Assembly: GCA_035293845.1 (NCBI GenBank)
Contig: DATGMB010000217.1
Coordinates: 1 to 23,556 of the forward strand
Origin: DATGMB01 sp035293845
Lineage (GTDB): Bacteria > Acidobacteriota > Terriglobia > Bryobacterales > Bryobacteraceae
Length of the DNA: 23,556 nt
Reading direction: 5' to 3'
Of the stretch, positions 16,332-23,556 are shown one piece after another. The notes beneath the pieces are model-generated. The model made no database searches and had not been told where the DNA came from. It saw only the letters and a program-made list of their open reading frames with translations. The translations under genes were made by a program, and so were the position numbers. Within the stretch, counting starts at the first letter, position 1. The number at the start of each line of letters is the position of its first letter.

Positions 16332-17567
16332 TCAGGGCTTCTTCTGGAGCATTCTACCGAGTTCCGCTTCCTTGGCGCGCTTGGCGCGGCTCCCCTCGGC
16401 GAAAGCCGCCTGGCTGCCCGCGATGTCGCCCTTCTGCCGCAGCAATTGGCCCAGCGTATTGTACGGCCCGGGATCGTCGGGCGCGAAGCGGATCGCGCTG
16501 CGCAGCGCCGCTTCCGCGCGGTCCAGCTCGCCCGCCTGTTTCAGCGCCGTGCCCATCATGAACCACGCCTCCGCGTAATCCGGCCGCAGCGCAATCGCCG
16601 CTTGCATTTCCTCCGCCGCCTTGCGGAAATCGCCGCTCTGCCACTCGAGGATCCCCAATGTGTAGTGTCCTTCCGCGAGCTGCGGATCGAGCGCGAGCGC
16701 GCGCTCCAGCTCGGCCCGGGCCGCATCGAGCTGGTCCTTCTGTTTGAGCGCCACGCCGAGATCGTAATGCGCGATCGCGAGGTTTGGGTCGCGCCGCAGC
16801 GCCTCGCGGAACTGCGCTTCCGCCGCGTCCAGGTCGGCCTTCTGCAGATCCGCGAACCCGATATTCACGCGCGCCATGTTGTTGCCGGGGTCGATTTCGA
16901 GAATCTTGCGGAACTGCGCCACGCCCTCCCCGGCGTGTCCGGAATTCACCAGCACGAACCCGAGATTGTTGCGCGCGTCGAGATTGGCCGGATCGAGGCT
17001 GACGGCGCGGCGGTACGCTGCGAGCGCTCCCGCCGTATCGCCGCTGTGCTGCCGCGCGAGACCAAGCTGGTTCCAGGCCTCCGCGTGCGCCGGGCGGATC
17101 GCCGTAGCGGCTTCGAACTCCGCAACGGCGGTGGCATACTGTCCGGTCTCGTTCAGCGCATGCCCGAAATGGAACCGGTAATCGAATTCCCGCGGCGCAA
17201 GCGCCGCCGCGGATTGCAGATGCGGGATGGCGCGCGCCGGGTCCTGCTGCAGCCAATACGCCACTCCCAAGTGGTATTGCGCCGCCGCCAGATGCGCATC
17301 GAGCGCGACCGCGCGCTCGAAATGGCCGAGCGCCTCCGCCGGCCGCTGCAGCACCGCCAGCAGGAAACCGATCTCGTCCTGGATGCGCGCCGATTGCGGA
17401 TCGAGCGCGGCGGCCTTCTCCCATAGCGCGAGCGACCCCGCGGCATCGCCGCGCGCCTTCAGCTCGGCAGCGCGGGCCTCGATCTGCCGAACGCTCTCCT
17501 GGCCGAGGAGCGGAAACGCAGCCAGCCCGGCGAGCGCCAGCCAGCCTTTGGGAAACCGTGCGGCCAT
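16332..17567 (-). CDS. Exported TPR-repeat protein
   Basis: From the ATG at 17567 the product has 411 residues: a signal peptide (FPKGWLALAGLAAFPLLG) and then about eleven tetratricopeptide repeats covering nearly the whole chain. Repeat signatures include AEAWNQLGLARQHSGD, LDARNNLGFVLVNSGH, LAIAHYDLGVALKQKD, AEAWFMMGTALKQAGE and PGPYNTLGQLLRQKGD. TPR solenoids hold partner proteins together, so a scaffold for the neighbouring oxidase and propeller proteins is reasonable. The frame stays open upstream to 17810 but that part overlaps the previous gene and is Arg/Gly-rich, out-of-frame-looking sequence. The chosen start lies 5 bases after the previous gene's stop, with AGAGG just ahead, and yields a signal peptide. 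Its own stop directly precedes the start of the CRTAC1 gene. Confidence 0.92.
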   Translation of the reverse strand: MAARFPKGWLALAGLAAFPLLGQESVRQIEARAAELKARGDAAGSLALWEKAAALDPQSARIQDEIGFLLAVLQRPAEALGHFERAVALDAHLAAAQYHLGVAYWLQQDPARAIPHLQSAAALAPREFDYRFHFGHALNETGQYATAVAEFEAATAIRPAHAEAWNQLGLARQHSGDTAGALAAYRRAVSLDPANLDARNNLGFVLVNSGHAGEGVAQFRKILEIDPGNNMARVNIGFADLQKADLDAAEAQFREALRRDPNLAIAHYDLGVALKQKDQLDAARAELERALALDPQLAEGHYTLGILEWQSGDFRKAAEEMQAAIALRPDYAEAWFMMGTALKQAGELDRAEAALRSAIRFAPDDPGPYNTLGQLLRQKGDIAGSQAAFAEGSRAKRAKEAELGRMLQKKP

Positions 17568-17572
17568 TGCCT

Positions 17573-19438
17573 CTAGTGTGCCACCTTCCGCCGCGCGAGT
17601 TCGAGATTGCGCCGCGCCGCGTCGAGCGCGGGGTTGAGCTTCAGAGCCGTCTCGAACTGCCCGATGGCGCCGGCGGTATCTCCGGAACGTGCCAGCAGAA
17701 TGCCGAAATTGTTGTGCGCCTCGGCATCCTCCGCATCGAGCGTCACCAGCTCGCGAAATGCCGCAAGCGCTTCCGGACTTCGGCCCTCCTCCACCGCGCG
17801 GCCACCCCACGCCTTGAGCACCTCGATGAGCCTCCCGCGCGCGGCGCGATCCTCGGGATGCCCGGCGATCAGGCGCCGCAGTTCGCCCGCGGCCTCCCCA
17901 AGGCTGCCCTGGTCCGCCAGCACGCCGGCCAGGTTGTACCGCGCGTCAGGGTCTTCCGGCCGGATCGCGAGAACGCGCCGGAACTGCGCCGCGGCCTCCT
18001 CGGGCCGGCCGCTCATCTCGAGCGCCGCGCCGAACGTGTTCAACGCCGCCGGCTGATCCGGTTCCGCCGCGAGCGCCGCGCGCAGATGTTCGAGCGCGGC
18101 CGCCGTATCGCGCCGCCCCAGATAGAGAGCGCCCAGATTGAAATGCGCCAGAAAATCGCCGGGGTACTTTTCCAGCCGGCGCCGCATCAGCGCCTCCTGC
18201 AATGCCGGCCGCAGGTCGCCTTCGCCGCGCGGCAGCACCTGCAGCCAGAGATGGGCCATTTCGTCCGTGGATTGATTGCCGCCGCGCACGCGCCGCGGAG
18301 GCGAGTTCGGGTTGCGCGGCGCGCCGGTGGAGTTGTCGTAGTGAAACCGCATCGAAATGACGGAGCCTTGCGGCAGAAAGAGCGGGCGCCGCAGGCGGTA
18401 CACCGCCTGCCAGTTCAGGTCCCAATCGGGAATGCGGATCAGCCATTGGCGGCGGCCGTCCGGCAGCGTGGCGTAAGCCTCCAGCAGCTTGCCCAGGTAG
18501 TGCGCGTGCGGATAGACGGCCAGCACATCGCAGTCCACCGGCAGGCGGAAATCGTCGCTGACCAGGAAATCGCGGTCGCCCGGAGGAATGTCGAGCGCGC
18601 CATCGTGCTCCAGTTGGATCAGCATCGGAAATTTCGTGGGCCTCTGGCGCGTGAAATAGAGGCCAACGGAAGGCTGCACCGATTCCGGCTTTCCGGTCGG
18701 ATGCAGGTGCACGTTGAGCACCAGATCGTTGCCTGGATCGAGCTGCCAGGCCATGCCGGGCGGCTCTTTCCATGGCGCGCCGCCGGGCTTCCAGAACAGG
18801 AAATGGCTGTCCGGATCGAAGCGATCCGATGCGAGCGTGACATCCATGCCGGGGAAGCCCGCGCCCGGAGCGGTCTCGCGGCGGCGGGCGGAGCCCGCCC
18901 GATCGATCAGAACATTGGCATGGTGCACCGCGCGCGAATTTCCCGGCCGGATTTCGATTGCTTCGACGTAACGGCGCTCGCGCAAGCCCGTGGGCAGAAT
19001 GAAATTCCAGAACACGTCCGGGCCATCGGCCGGAACGGTGAGCGGCTGCGCCGCGGTAATCACGAGATCCGGCGGACCAAGCTGCCAGCCGGATGGGAAC
19101 GCCGGAGCCGCCGAAGAGCCGGGGCCCTCCGGCATGCCGGCGCGCACCCACGTTTCGATCGCTTCGATCTGCGCCTCGCTCAAACGCCCCTCGCCCTCGA
19201 ATTCGCCGAAGCCGGGGTCGGGCAGCCAGGGCGGCATGTACCGGCGGCGCGTGACCGCGGCGATTTCACGCGCGTGCCGGCAGGCATCAGCGTACGTCAA
19301 CAGCGAGAAAGGCGCGGGTCCGCCGGGCCGGTGGCAGGCGGCGCAATGTGCGTGGAGAATCGGCGCAATCTCGCCATGATACCCCGGCGTCGCGGCAGCG
19401 AAAACCGGGAGCCCCGCCATTGACAACAGGAGGCACAC
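17573..19438 (-). CDS. Exported cytochrome c / PHM-like copper monooxygenase / TPR fusion
   Basis: Numbering from the GTG at 19438 gives 621 residues. After a signal (about 1-16) comes a mono-heme cytochrome c-like domain with CAACH at 32-36, possible axial Met68 or nearby Met, and a typical last helix LSEAQIEAIETWVRAGMP. Residues about 120-405 resemble the two beta-sandwich domains of peptidylglycine alpha-hydroxylating monooxygenase. His-His at 172-173 and His244 (LVLNVHLH) fit the first copper site, and His311-x-His313 (PHAHYLGK) with Met394 (TDEMAHLWL) fit the second. Residues about 425-615 form five or six TPRs. It is the first gene of a trio with the TPR and CRTAC1 genes. The start is uncertain: GTG 19438, ATG 19420 or TTG 19480. 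The TTG would give a better charged signal N-terminus but falls in a hairpin tail. Domains are confident; reaction and substrate are unknown. Confidence 0.88.
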   Translation of the reverse strand: MCLLLSMAGLPVFAAATPGYHGEIAPILHAHCAACHRPGGPAPFSLLTYADACRHAREIAAVTRRRYMPPWLPDPGFGEFEGEGRLSEAQIEAIETWVRAGMPEGPGSSAAPAFPSGWQLGPPDLVITAAQPLTVPADGPDVFWNFILPTGLRERRYVEAIEIRPGNSRAVHHANVLIDRAGSARRRETAPGAGFPGMDVTLASDRFDPDSHFLFWKPGGAPWKEPPGMAWQLDPGNDLVLNVHLHPTGKPESVQPSVGLYFTRQRPTKFPMLIQLEHDGALDIPPGDRDFLVSDDFRLPVDCDVLAVYPHAHYLGKLLEAYATLPDGRRQWLIRIPDWDLNWQAVYRLRRPLFLPQGSVISMRFHYDNSTGAPRNPNSPPRRVRGGNQSTDEMAHLWLQVLPRGEGDLRPALQEALMRRRLEKYPGDFLAHFNLGALYLGRRDTAAALEHLRAALAAEPDQPAALNTFGAALEMSGRPEEAAAQFRRVLAIRPEDPDARYNLAGVLADQGSLGEAAGELRRLIAGHPEDRAARGRLIEVLKAWGGRAVEEGRSPEALAAFRELVTLDAEDAEAHNNFGILLARSGDTAGAIGQFETALKLNPALDAARRNLELARRKVAH

Positions 19439-19478
19439 GGCCCGCGCCGCGCGCCCCGGTCCTGGCCGCTCCGAAGAC

Positions 19479-19503
19479 AAAACCGCCGAAGCTCGGCGGT
19501 TTT
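19479..19503. terminator. Hairpin with T-tail, second of a matched pair
   Basis: AAAACCGCCGA (19479-19489) and TCGGCGGTTTT (19493-19503) form an 11-bp perfect stem with a 3-base loop. Read on the minus strand it follows the TonB receptor gene and ends in TTTT, so it could be a terminator between that gene and the cytochrome/monooxygenase gene. Its stem sequence is the same as that of the hairpin at 19542-19565. Confidence 0.6.
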
Positions 19504-19541
19504 GGGTTGCGAGTAATTGATTCTGCGTAGGCAGTTTCCCG

Positions 19542-19565
19542 AAAACCGCCGATTTCGGCGGTTTT
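19542..19565. terminator. Hairpin terminator downstream of the TonB receptor gene, first of a matched pair
   Basis: AAAACCGCCG and CGGCGGTTTT pair around ATTT, giving a 10-bp GC-rich stem with A/T ends. On the plus strand it is followed by a T-rich stretch (19562-19575) and on the minus strand by TTTTC, so it could terminate from either side. It lies 56 bases past the TonB receptor stop, the expected place for that gene's terminator. Confidence 0.65.
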
Positions 19566-19620
19566 TTGTTTTTGGAACAGCCCAAGCGGCCCGTGCAGGC
19601 GAGGGACCTGCGCCACCGCT

Positions 19621-22600
19621 TTAGAAGTTCACGCGCAGGCCCAACTGCCATTTCCGCATCTGCGAAAGCGCCGCAATGCTCGTGATCTGCCCCGCCGTCG
19701 GCGAATCCACCGTGCCGTTCGGCTGCCCCAGGTTCACGTGATTGAAGCTGTTGTACAGCTCCGCGCGGAATTGCGCGTTGACCTTCTCGGTAATAGCGAA
19801 TATCTTCGAAAGGCTCGTATCCGTGTTGAACAGGTGCGGCCCGAAGAAGGAGTCGCGCGCGACGGTGCCGAACGTGCCCGGCTGCGGACGCATCCACGGC
19901 CCGCGCGTGCAGCCGTTCGCGTTCAGCTCGGGCGTCGCGGTCGCGGTGGGCAGGCAGCCGCTCCCGCTGGTGCCCGGTGTCGCAATGGCGTACCATTCCT
20001 GCGGGCTCGGATTGGACACGTGAGGATCGCCCACCAGAATCGCGCGGCACGGTCCGGTATCTTCATCCTTGCCGCAATCGGCATAACCCGGCGTGAACGG
20101 TGCGCCGGACTCCCAGGTTGCAGTCCCGGAGAGCTGCCAGCCGCCGAGTGCCAGATCCGCGGCCCGCGAAGCGTGGGTCAGATATTTGCGGCCCTTGCCG
20201 AACGGAAGCTCGTAAACTCCGTTGAAGTTGAACACGAACCGCCGCACGCCGCCTTCCCGCCCGTAATCGATGTTGTGGTTCCACAGGAAATAATCGTTGG
20301 CGTAGTCGAACGCGCTGGCCCACGTGAAGTTGCTCTGGAACAGCAGCCCGCTTGCGAATCGCTTCTCCGCCCGCACCTGCAGCGAGTTGAATTTCACGGT
20401 CGAATCGTCCGCGAAATATTTGATCGATTGCGTCCAGCCGAACAGGTTATAGAAGAGCCGCCGCTGGTTCGTGCTCAGCGTGCCGAAGCCGTTGATGGTC
20501 GGCTGATTGATGTTGTAGTTCGTCCCGCCCGCCGTCACGTGATACCCGTGATTGCCGACGTAGCCGACCGAAAACAGGAAGCTCGACGTGATCTGCCGCT
20601 CCACCATGAAATTCCACGCATCCACCACCGGCAGCCGCATCGTGTTGCCGCTCGTGAGCGGCAGGACATTCGGCGAAATCCCGTTCGGCAGAATCGGATT
20701 CCCCGTGGGCCCCTTCGGCTGCGTGGCGAGAATCGTGGTCGGGTCGAGCGACGGCGGCCCCTGCGCCAGCGTGAACACGGGGAGCCACGGGTTCGCCGGG
20801 TTCAGCGACTGGTTCGCCAGCACCGGCACGTTCTGTGTCACATTATGTCCGAAGGAAACGCCGAACACGCCGACGTCATAGGAGCGGCCGTAGCCGGTGC
20901 GGATCACCGTCTTCGGGGAGGCCTGGTAGGCGATCCCGAGCCGCGGCGCGAAATGCGTCAGCGCGGTGTTGACGTTGCCGTTCATGCCGATGCCGTTCTG
21001 TCCGGTAATCAGCACCTCGCCGGTCGCCAGGTTCTGGAAGCCGCCGTGGGCCGCGCCGTTCACGTACTGCGGGAAGTAGATCTCCCAGCGCAGGCCGTAG
21101 TTCACCGTCAGCTTCGGTGTGACGCGCCAGGTGTCCTGGATGTAGGAGAAAAGACGCCGCTGGCGCTCCGCGGCATCGAGCGAGTTGCTGATGTAGCGGG
21201 TGAACGTCTGCACATCGCCGAGAAGGAAAGAGGCCAGCGAAAGCCCGCCGCCGTTCGGCCCTTCGGTCGTGGTCGGATCGAAGATCAGCTCGCCCGAGCG
21301 GTGCGAATCGCTCGGCACGCGCAGGTTCTGCTGGTACCGCACATCCACGCCGAATTTCACCGCGTGATTGCCGAAATTATGCGTCACGTTGCCGACCCAT
21401 TGGAACTCGTTTTCCTGCTCGTTGAGCGGGCAGTTGCAGGAATTCGTGGTCAGCGAGTACCCCATCTGAAAGCCGCCGGTGCCGTTCAGACGGAAGTTGG
21501 GCATCGCCGAGGTGAAGTAGTTGTCGAGATTCAATCCCGGAATGCCGGCATCCTTGGCCGGCGAGGTGCCCAGGCCGTTGGGGTTCACGAATACGCGGTA
21601 GCGGAAATAGCCGAACCGGAAGTCCGTGAGCCACGTCGGGCTGATCACGTAGTCCGCGCCGTAAGAGAGGCTCTGATCGCGCAGCGACGCAGCCCCGGCA
21701 AACGCCATCGTCTGGAACTGCGGTCCGCCGGCCGCCAATCCGAACGCGCCGGGATTGGTCTGCCCGACCTGCAGGAAGCTGTACCGGCCGAACATGTGCA
21801 GCTTCTCGGTCTGATAGCGGTCCACCCGCACGTCGAAACTGTCCCAGTTCACGATGCCGGTGCCGGACGCGGCGTAGTTCGGCGCCGCGCCGCTCGCGCC
21901 GGCGATATTGGGCAGCGGAATGTAGCCGAGCAGCGCTTTGGTCTGCGGCGCAATCAGGCTGCTCGGAATCACGGCGCCCGCAAACTGCTGCCGGTTGGCC
22001 GGATTCACGTTGCAATCGCTGCCGTTGCACGGGTTGAAAATCGCGACGCCCAGATCGCTCAGATCGCCGTTCCGTTCGGCCTGCGTCGGCACGCGGGTCA
22101 GCAGCGAGCCGCTATTCTTGTTGCGCGTGCCCTGGTAATCGCCGAAGAAGAACGTTTTGTCCTTCTGAATCGGGCCGCCCGCGGAGCCGCCGAACTGGTT
22201 CCACAGCGTCGGCGGGATGAACGTATTGGTGGTTCCCACCAGCGGCTGCGACTGTGCGAACGGGTCGCGGGCCGCGCCGTGCTGGTCGCGGCGGTATTCG
22301 AAGGCGCTGCCGTGCAACGAGTTGGTCCCCGATTTCGTCTGCGCCGAAATCACCGCCTGGCTCGCCTGCCCGAACTCGGCATCGTAGGCCGTGGTGGTGA
22401 TCTTCAGCTCCGATACCGAATCGAGGTTCGGCGTAATGACGGGCTCGCCCAGCACCGATTCGCGGTTGTCCGTCCCGTCGAGCTGGAACGAAATGCCGCC
22501 CCAGTATTGGCCGCCGATGCTCGGCCGGTAAATATCCTGCGGCTGCTCGCTGGCTGCGGTGGTGCCGGTCGCCTGGACGCCCGGAACCAGGAAGTAGAGC

Positions 22601-23064
22601 CGGCTCACGTCGCGCGAAAACACCGGCAGCTCCATCGCGGCTTTCTGCGTCATGGTGTCCGAGACGTCGGAACGCTCCGTCTTGAGCAGCGCCGCCTCGC
22701 CCGTCACCGTCACCGTCTCCCCGATCTTGCCGGGATGGAGCTGGGCATTCACCGGCGCCGTCGCATCCACGTCCACATTGACGTTCTGCTGGACAAAGGT
22801 ATCGAAGCCCGGCGCCTCCACCCGCACCTCGTATACCCCAACGATCAGGTGGATCTGACTGTAATTGCCGGCCTCATTCGTGGTCGTCGTGTAGGTGACA
22901 CCCTTTCCGACATCCCGAATCGTGACCTTGGCATTGGGAACGGCCGCGCCGGACGAATCCGTAACGGTGCCGGCAATGCTCCCATAAACGGCCTGTCCGG
23001 AGCAGATCCCGGGCAGCAACCATAAGGCAAATACACACACCAAGACGACGGCGACGTGGCGCAT
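19621..23064 (-). CDS. Oar-like TonB-dependent outer-membrane receptor
   Basis: The 1147-residue product has a signal peptide (VAVVLVCVFALWLLPGICSG, cut near 23-25). A carboxypeptidase-regulatory-like domain follows at about 27-110 (YGSIAGTVTDSSGAAVPNAKVTI, GNYSQIHLIVGVYEVRVEAPGF), then a plug domain (about 120-240) and a long beta-barrel ending in GLRVNF, with the C-terminal Phe used for outer-membrane insertion. This is the Oar-type receptor expanded in acidobacteria, usually linked to uptake of oligosaccharides or peptides; the ligand cannot be read here. The ATG is backed by GGGAGG (plus-strand CCTCCC at 23073-23078) 8 bases upstream and by a strong promoter at 23141-23169. It diverges from the YncE-like gene. 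Twin hairpins follow its stop. Family assignment is secure. Confidence 0.95.
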   Translation of the reverse strand: MRHVAVVLVCVFALWLLPGICSGQAVYGSIAGTVTDSSGAAVPNAKVTIRDVGKGVTYTTTTNEAGNYSQIHLIVGVYEVRVEAPGFDTFVQQNVNVDVDATAPVNAQLHPGKIGETVTVTGEAALLKTERSDVSDTMTQKAAMELPVFSRDVSRLYFLVPGVQATGTTAASEQPQDIYRPSIGGQYWGGISFQLDGTDNRESVLGEPVITPNLDSVSELKITTTAYDAEFGQASQAVISAQTKSGTNSLHGSAFEYRRDQHGAARDPFAQSQPLVGTTNTFIPPTLWNQFGGSAGGPIQKDKTFFFGDYQGTRNKNSGSLLTRVPTQAERNGDLSDLGVAIFNPCNGSDCNVNPANRQQFAGAVIPSSLIAPQTKALLGYIPLPNIAGASGAAPNYAASGTGIVNWDSFDVRVDRYQTEKLHMFGRYSFLQVGQTNPGAFGLAAGGPQFQTMAFAGAASLRDQSLSYGADYVISPTWLTDFRFGYFRYRVFVNPNGLGTSPAKDAGIPGLNLDNYFTSAMPNFRLNGTGGFQMGYSLTTNSCNCPLNEQENEFQWVGNVTHNFGNHAVKFGVDVRYQQNLRVPSDSHRSGELIFDPTTTEGPNGGGLSLASFLLGDVQTFTRYISNSLDAAERQRRLFSYIQDTWRVTPKLTVNYGLRWEIYFPQYVNGAAHGGFQNLATGEVLITGQNGIGMNGNVNTALTHFAPRLGIAYQASPKTVIRTGYGRSYDVGVFGVSFGHNVTQNVPVLANQSLNPANPWLPVFTLAQGPPSLDPTTILATQPKGPTGNPILPNGISPNVLPLTSGNTMRLPVVDAWNFMVERQITSSFLFSVGYVGNHGYHVTAGGTNYNINQPTINGFGTLSTNQRRLFYNLFGWTQSIKYFADDSTVKFNSLQVRAEKRFASGLLFQSNFTWASAFDYANDYFLWNHNIDYGREGGVRRFVFNFNGVYELPFGKGRKYLTHASRAADLALGGWQLSGTATWESGAPFTPGYADCGKDEDTGPCRAILVGDPHVSNPSPQEWYAIATPGTSGSGCLPTATATPELNANGCTRGPWMRPQPGTFGTVARDSFFGPHLFNTDTSLSKIFAITEKVNAQFRAELYNSFNHVNLGQPNGTVDSPTAGQITSIAALSQMRKWQLGLRVNF

Positions 23065-23140
23065 CGCAATGCCCTCCCTTTACGCAAACCCCGGCTCCCC
23101 GAGCCGGCAGACTTACCTCGTTCGACTCACCAGCCAGCGG

Positions 23141-23169
23141 ATTATATCCAACGCCTCAGGCGAACTCAA
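23141..23169 (-). promoter_or_regulatory. Sigma70-type promoter of the TonB receptor gene
   Basis: On the minus strand, TTGAGT (23169-23164) and a perfect TATAAT (23146-23141) are separated by exactly 17 bases. Transcription would start near 23134, giving a leader of about 70 bases before the ATG at 23064. This is the best promoter match in the window. Confidence 0.7.
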
Positions 23170-23200
23170 GGCAAATCCGGCCGGAATTCCGCTCGAACCG

Positions 23201-23209
23201 TGCTATGAT
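23201..23209 (+). promoter_or_regulatory. Extended -10 promoter of the YncE-like gene
   Basis: TGCTATGAT has the extended -10 form TGnTATGAT, with the hexamer at 23204-23209. I see no good -35 upstream, which extended -10 promoters can tolerate. The start would be near 23216, about 40 bases before the ATG at 23257. Confidence 0.5.
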
Positions 23210-23256
23210 GCCCCAGATTTGCCGTAAGGCGCCGTAAGCCAGTCCGAGGAGTTGCC

Positions 23257-23556
23257 ATGCGAAAGTTCATCGTTTGCGCAGCGGCCGTTCTTGCCGTCCT
23301 TCCCGTCGCCGGGCAGGCGCAGCAGGCCGGCCCGTACAAGGTCCTGAAAATGGCGCGGGTCGGCGGAGAGGGCGGCTGGGACTATATCTATGCCGATTCC
23401 GCCGGCCGCCGCCTGTACATTCCGCGCCGCGGCTCGCCTGCCGTTGCGGCGGCGGATGGCCGCCCCGCCGTCCCCGCGGCGCAAACCCGCCTTTCGATCT
23501 ATGACCTCGACAGCCTGGAACTGATCGGCGAGATCGCCGGCGTCGGCGGCAATGGC
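23257..23556 (+). CDS. Secreted YncE-like beta-propeller protein, 3' end cut off
   Basis: One hundred codons lie in the window and the frame is open at the right edge. A signal peptide (MRKFIVCAAAVLAVLPVAGQAQ) is followed by YKVLKMARVGGEGGWDYIYADSA, GRRLYIPR and LSIYDLDSLELIGEIAGV, the first blade of the YncE/YVTN propeller family, in which each blade carries a 'D-x-x-T/S-x-x-x-x-x-x-I' end. In acidobacteria such proteins are common and of unknown role, sometimes with a redox or binding partner. GAGGA at 23246-23250 is 6 bases ahead of the ATG. It shares a 192-base divergent control region with the TonB receptor gene, so co-regulation is possible. Confidence 0.85.
   Translation, partial: MRKFIVCAAAVLAVLPVAGQAQQAGPYKVLKMARVGGEGGWDYIYADSAGRRLYIPRRGSPAVAAADGRPAVPAAQTRLSIYDLDSLELIGEIAGVGGNG

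Noticed and set aside
14652..17426. 924-codon open frame on the plus strand
   Set aside because: Antisense to the CRTAC1 and TPR genes, spanning both; no recognisable domain.
16332..17567. Tandem DNA repeat or CRISPR-like array
   Set aside because: The periodicity is at the protein level (34-residue TPR units); the DNA units are diverged and there are no identical repeats with spacers.
17568..17810. 81-residue upstream extension of the TPR protein
   Set aside because: It overlaps the 3' end of the previous gene in another frame, is Arg/Gly-rich, and would bury the signal peptide.
19439..20050. Long upstream extension of the cytochrome/monooxygenase frame into the TonB gene
   Set aside because: It overlaps the conserved barrel end of the TonB receptor out of frame, passes through both hairpins, and would bury the signal peptide.
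19738..23025. 1095-codon open frame on the plus strand
   Set aside because: Exactly antisense to the TonB receptor and of shadow composition (Arg, Glu, Val, His); no domain or signal.

Overview
The window is GC-rich and densely packed, and it most resembles a genome of the phylum Acidobacteriota, probably the Solibacter/Bryobacter side. This rests on its mix of families: an Oar-like TonB-dependent receptor with an N-terminal carboxypeptidase-regulatory-like domain and a C-terminal Phe, a macrolide-exporter-type 'orphan' permease of the kind common in acidobacteria, a CRTAC1/ASPIC-UnbV propeller protein, a cytochrome c-copper monooxygenase-TPR fusion, a stand-alone recombinase-domain protein and a YncE-type propeller. 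The taxonomic call is an inference from family content; no rRNA or tRNA gene was seen.

Layout. (1) 1-1898, minus: most of an ABC exporter (membrane domain plus ATPase), cut by the left edge. (2) 1996-4000, plus: a secreted beta-helix protein and a small secreted orphan protein, followed by a perfect 16-bp inverted repeat. (3) 4186-9816, plus: a complete three-part RND efflux operon in the order outer-membrane channel, lipoprotein adaptor, inner-membrane pump, with a possible terminator behind it. (4) 9947-10390, plus: a protein made of a serine-recombinase DNA-binding-type domain without the catalytic domain. (5) 10413-12884, minus: an orphan MacB-like permease. (6) 12999-19438, minus: a secreted PQQ-type beta-propeller protein, downstream of a tightly packed trio made of a CRTAC1 seven-repeat propeller with a Tat signal, a TPR protein, and a cytochrome c/PHM-like copper monooxygenase/TPR fusion. 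(7) 19621-23064, minus: a large TonB-dependent receptor. It diverges from (8) a YncE-like secreted propeller starting at 23257, plus, cut by the right edge.

How the genes work together. The RND operon is a self-contained envelope-spanning exporter; its CzcA-type proton-relay residues are present but the cargo is not evident. The 14526-19438 trio is the most interesting part. Its stop and start codons abut or nearly abut, and all three proteins look exported. The first gene carries one heme-c site (CxxCH) and what looks like a complete set of peptidylglycine-monooxygenase copper ligands in one chain. That suggests an exported, cytochrome-fed copper oxygenase with TPR and propeller partners; the function is inferred and the substrate unknown. 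The TonB receptor and YncE protein have facing promoters in a 192-bp divergent region.

No gap between genes exceeds 300 bases. No CRISPR array, insertion sequence or prophage was seen.
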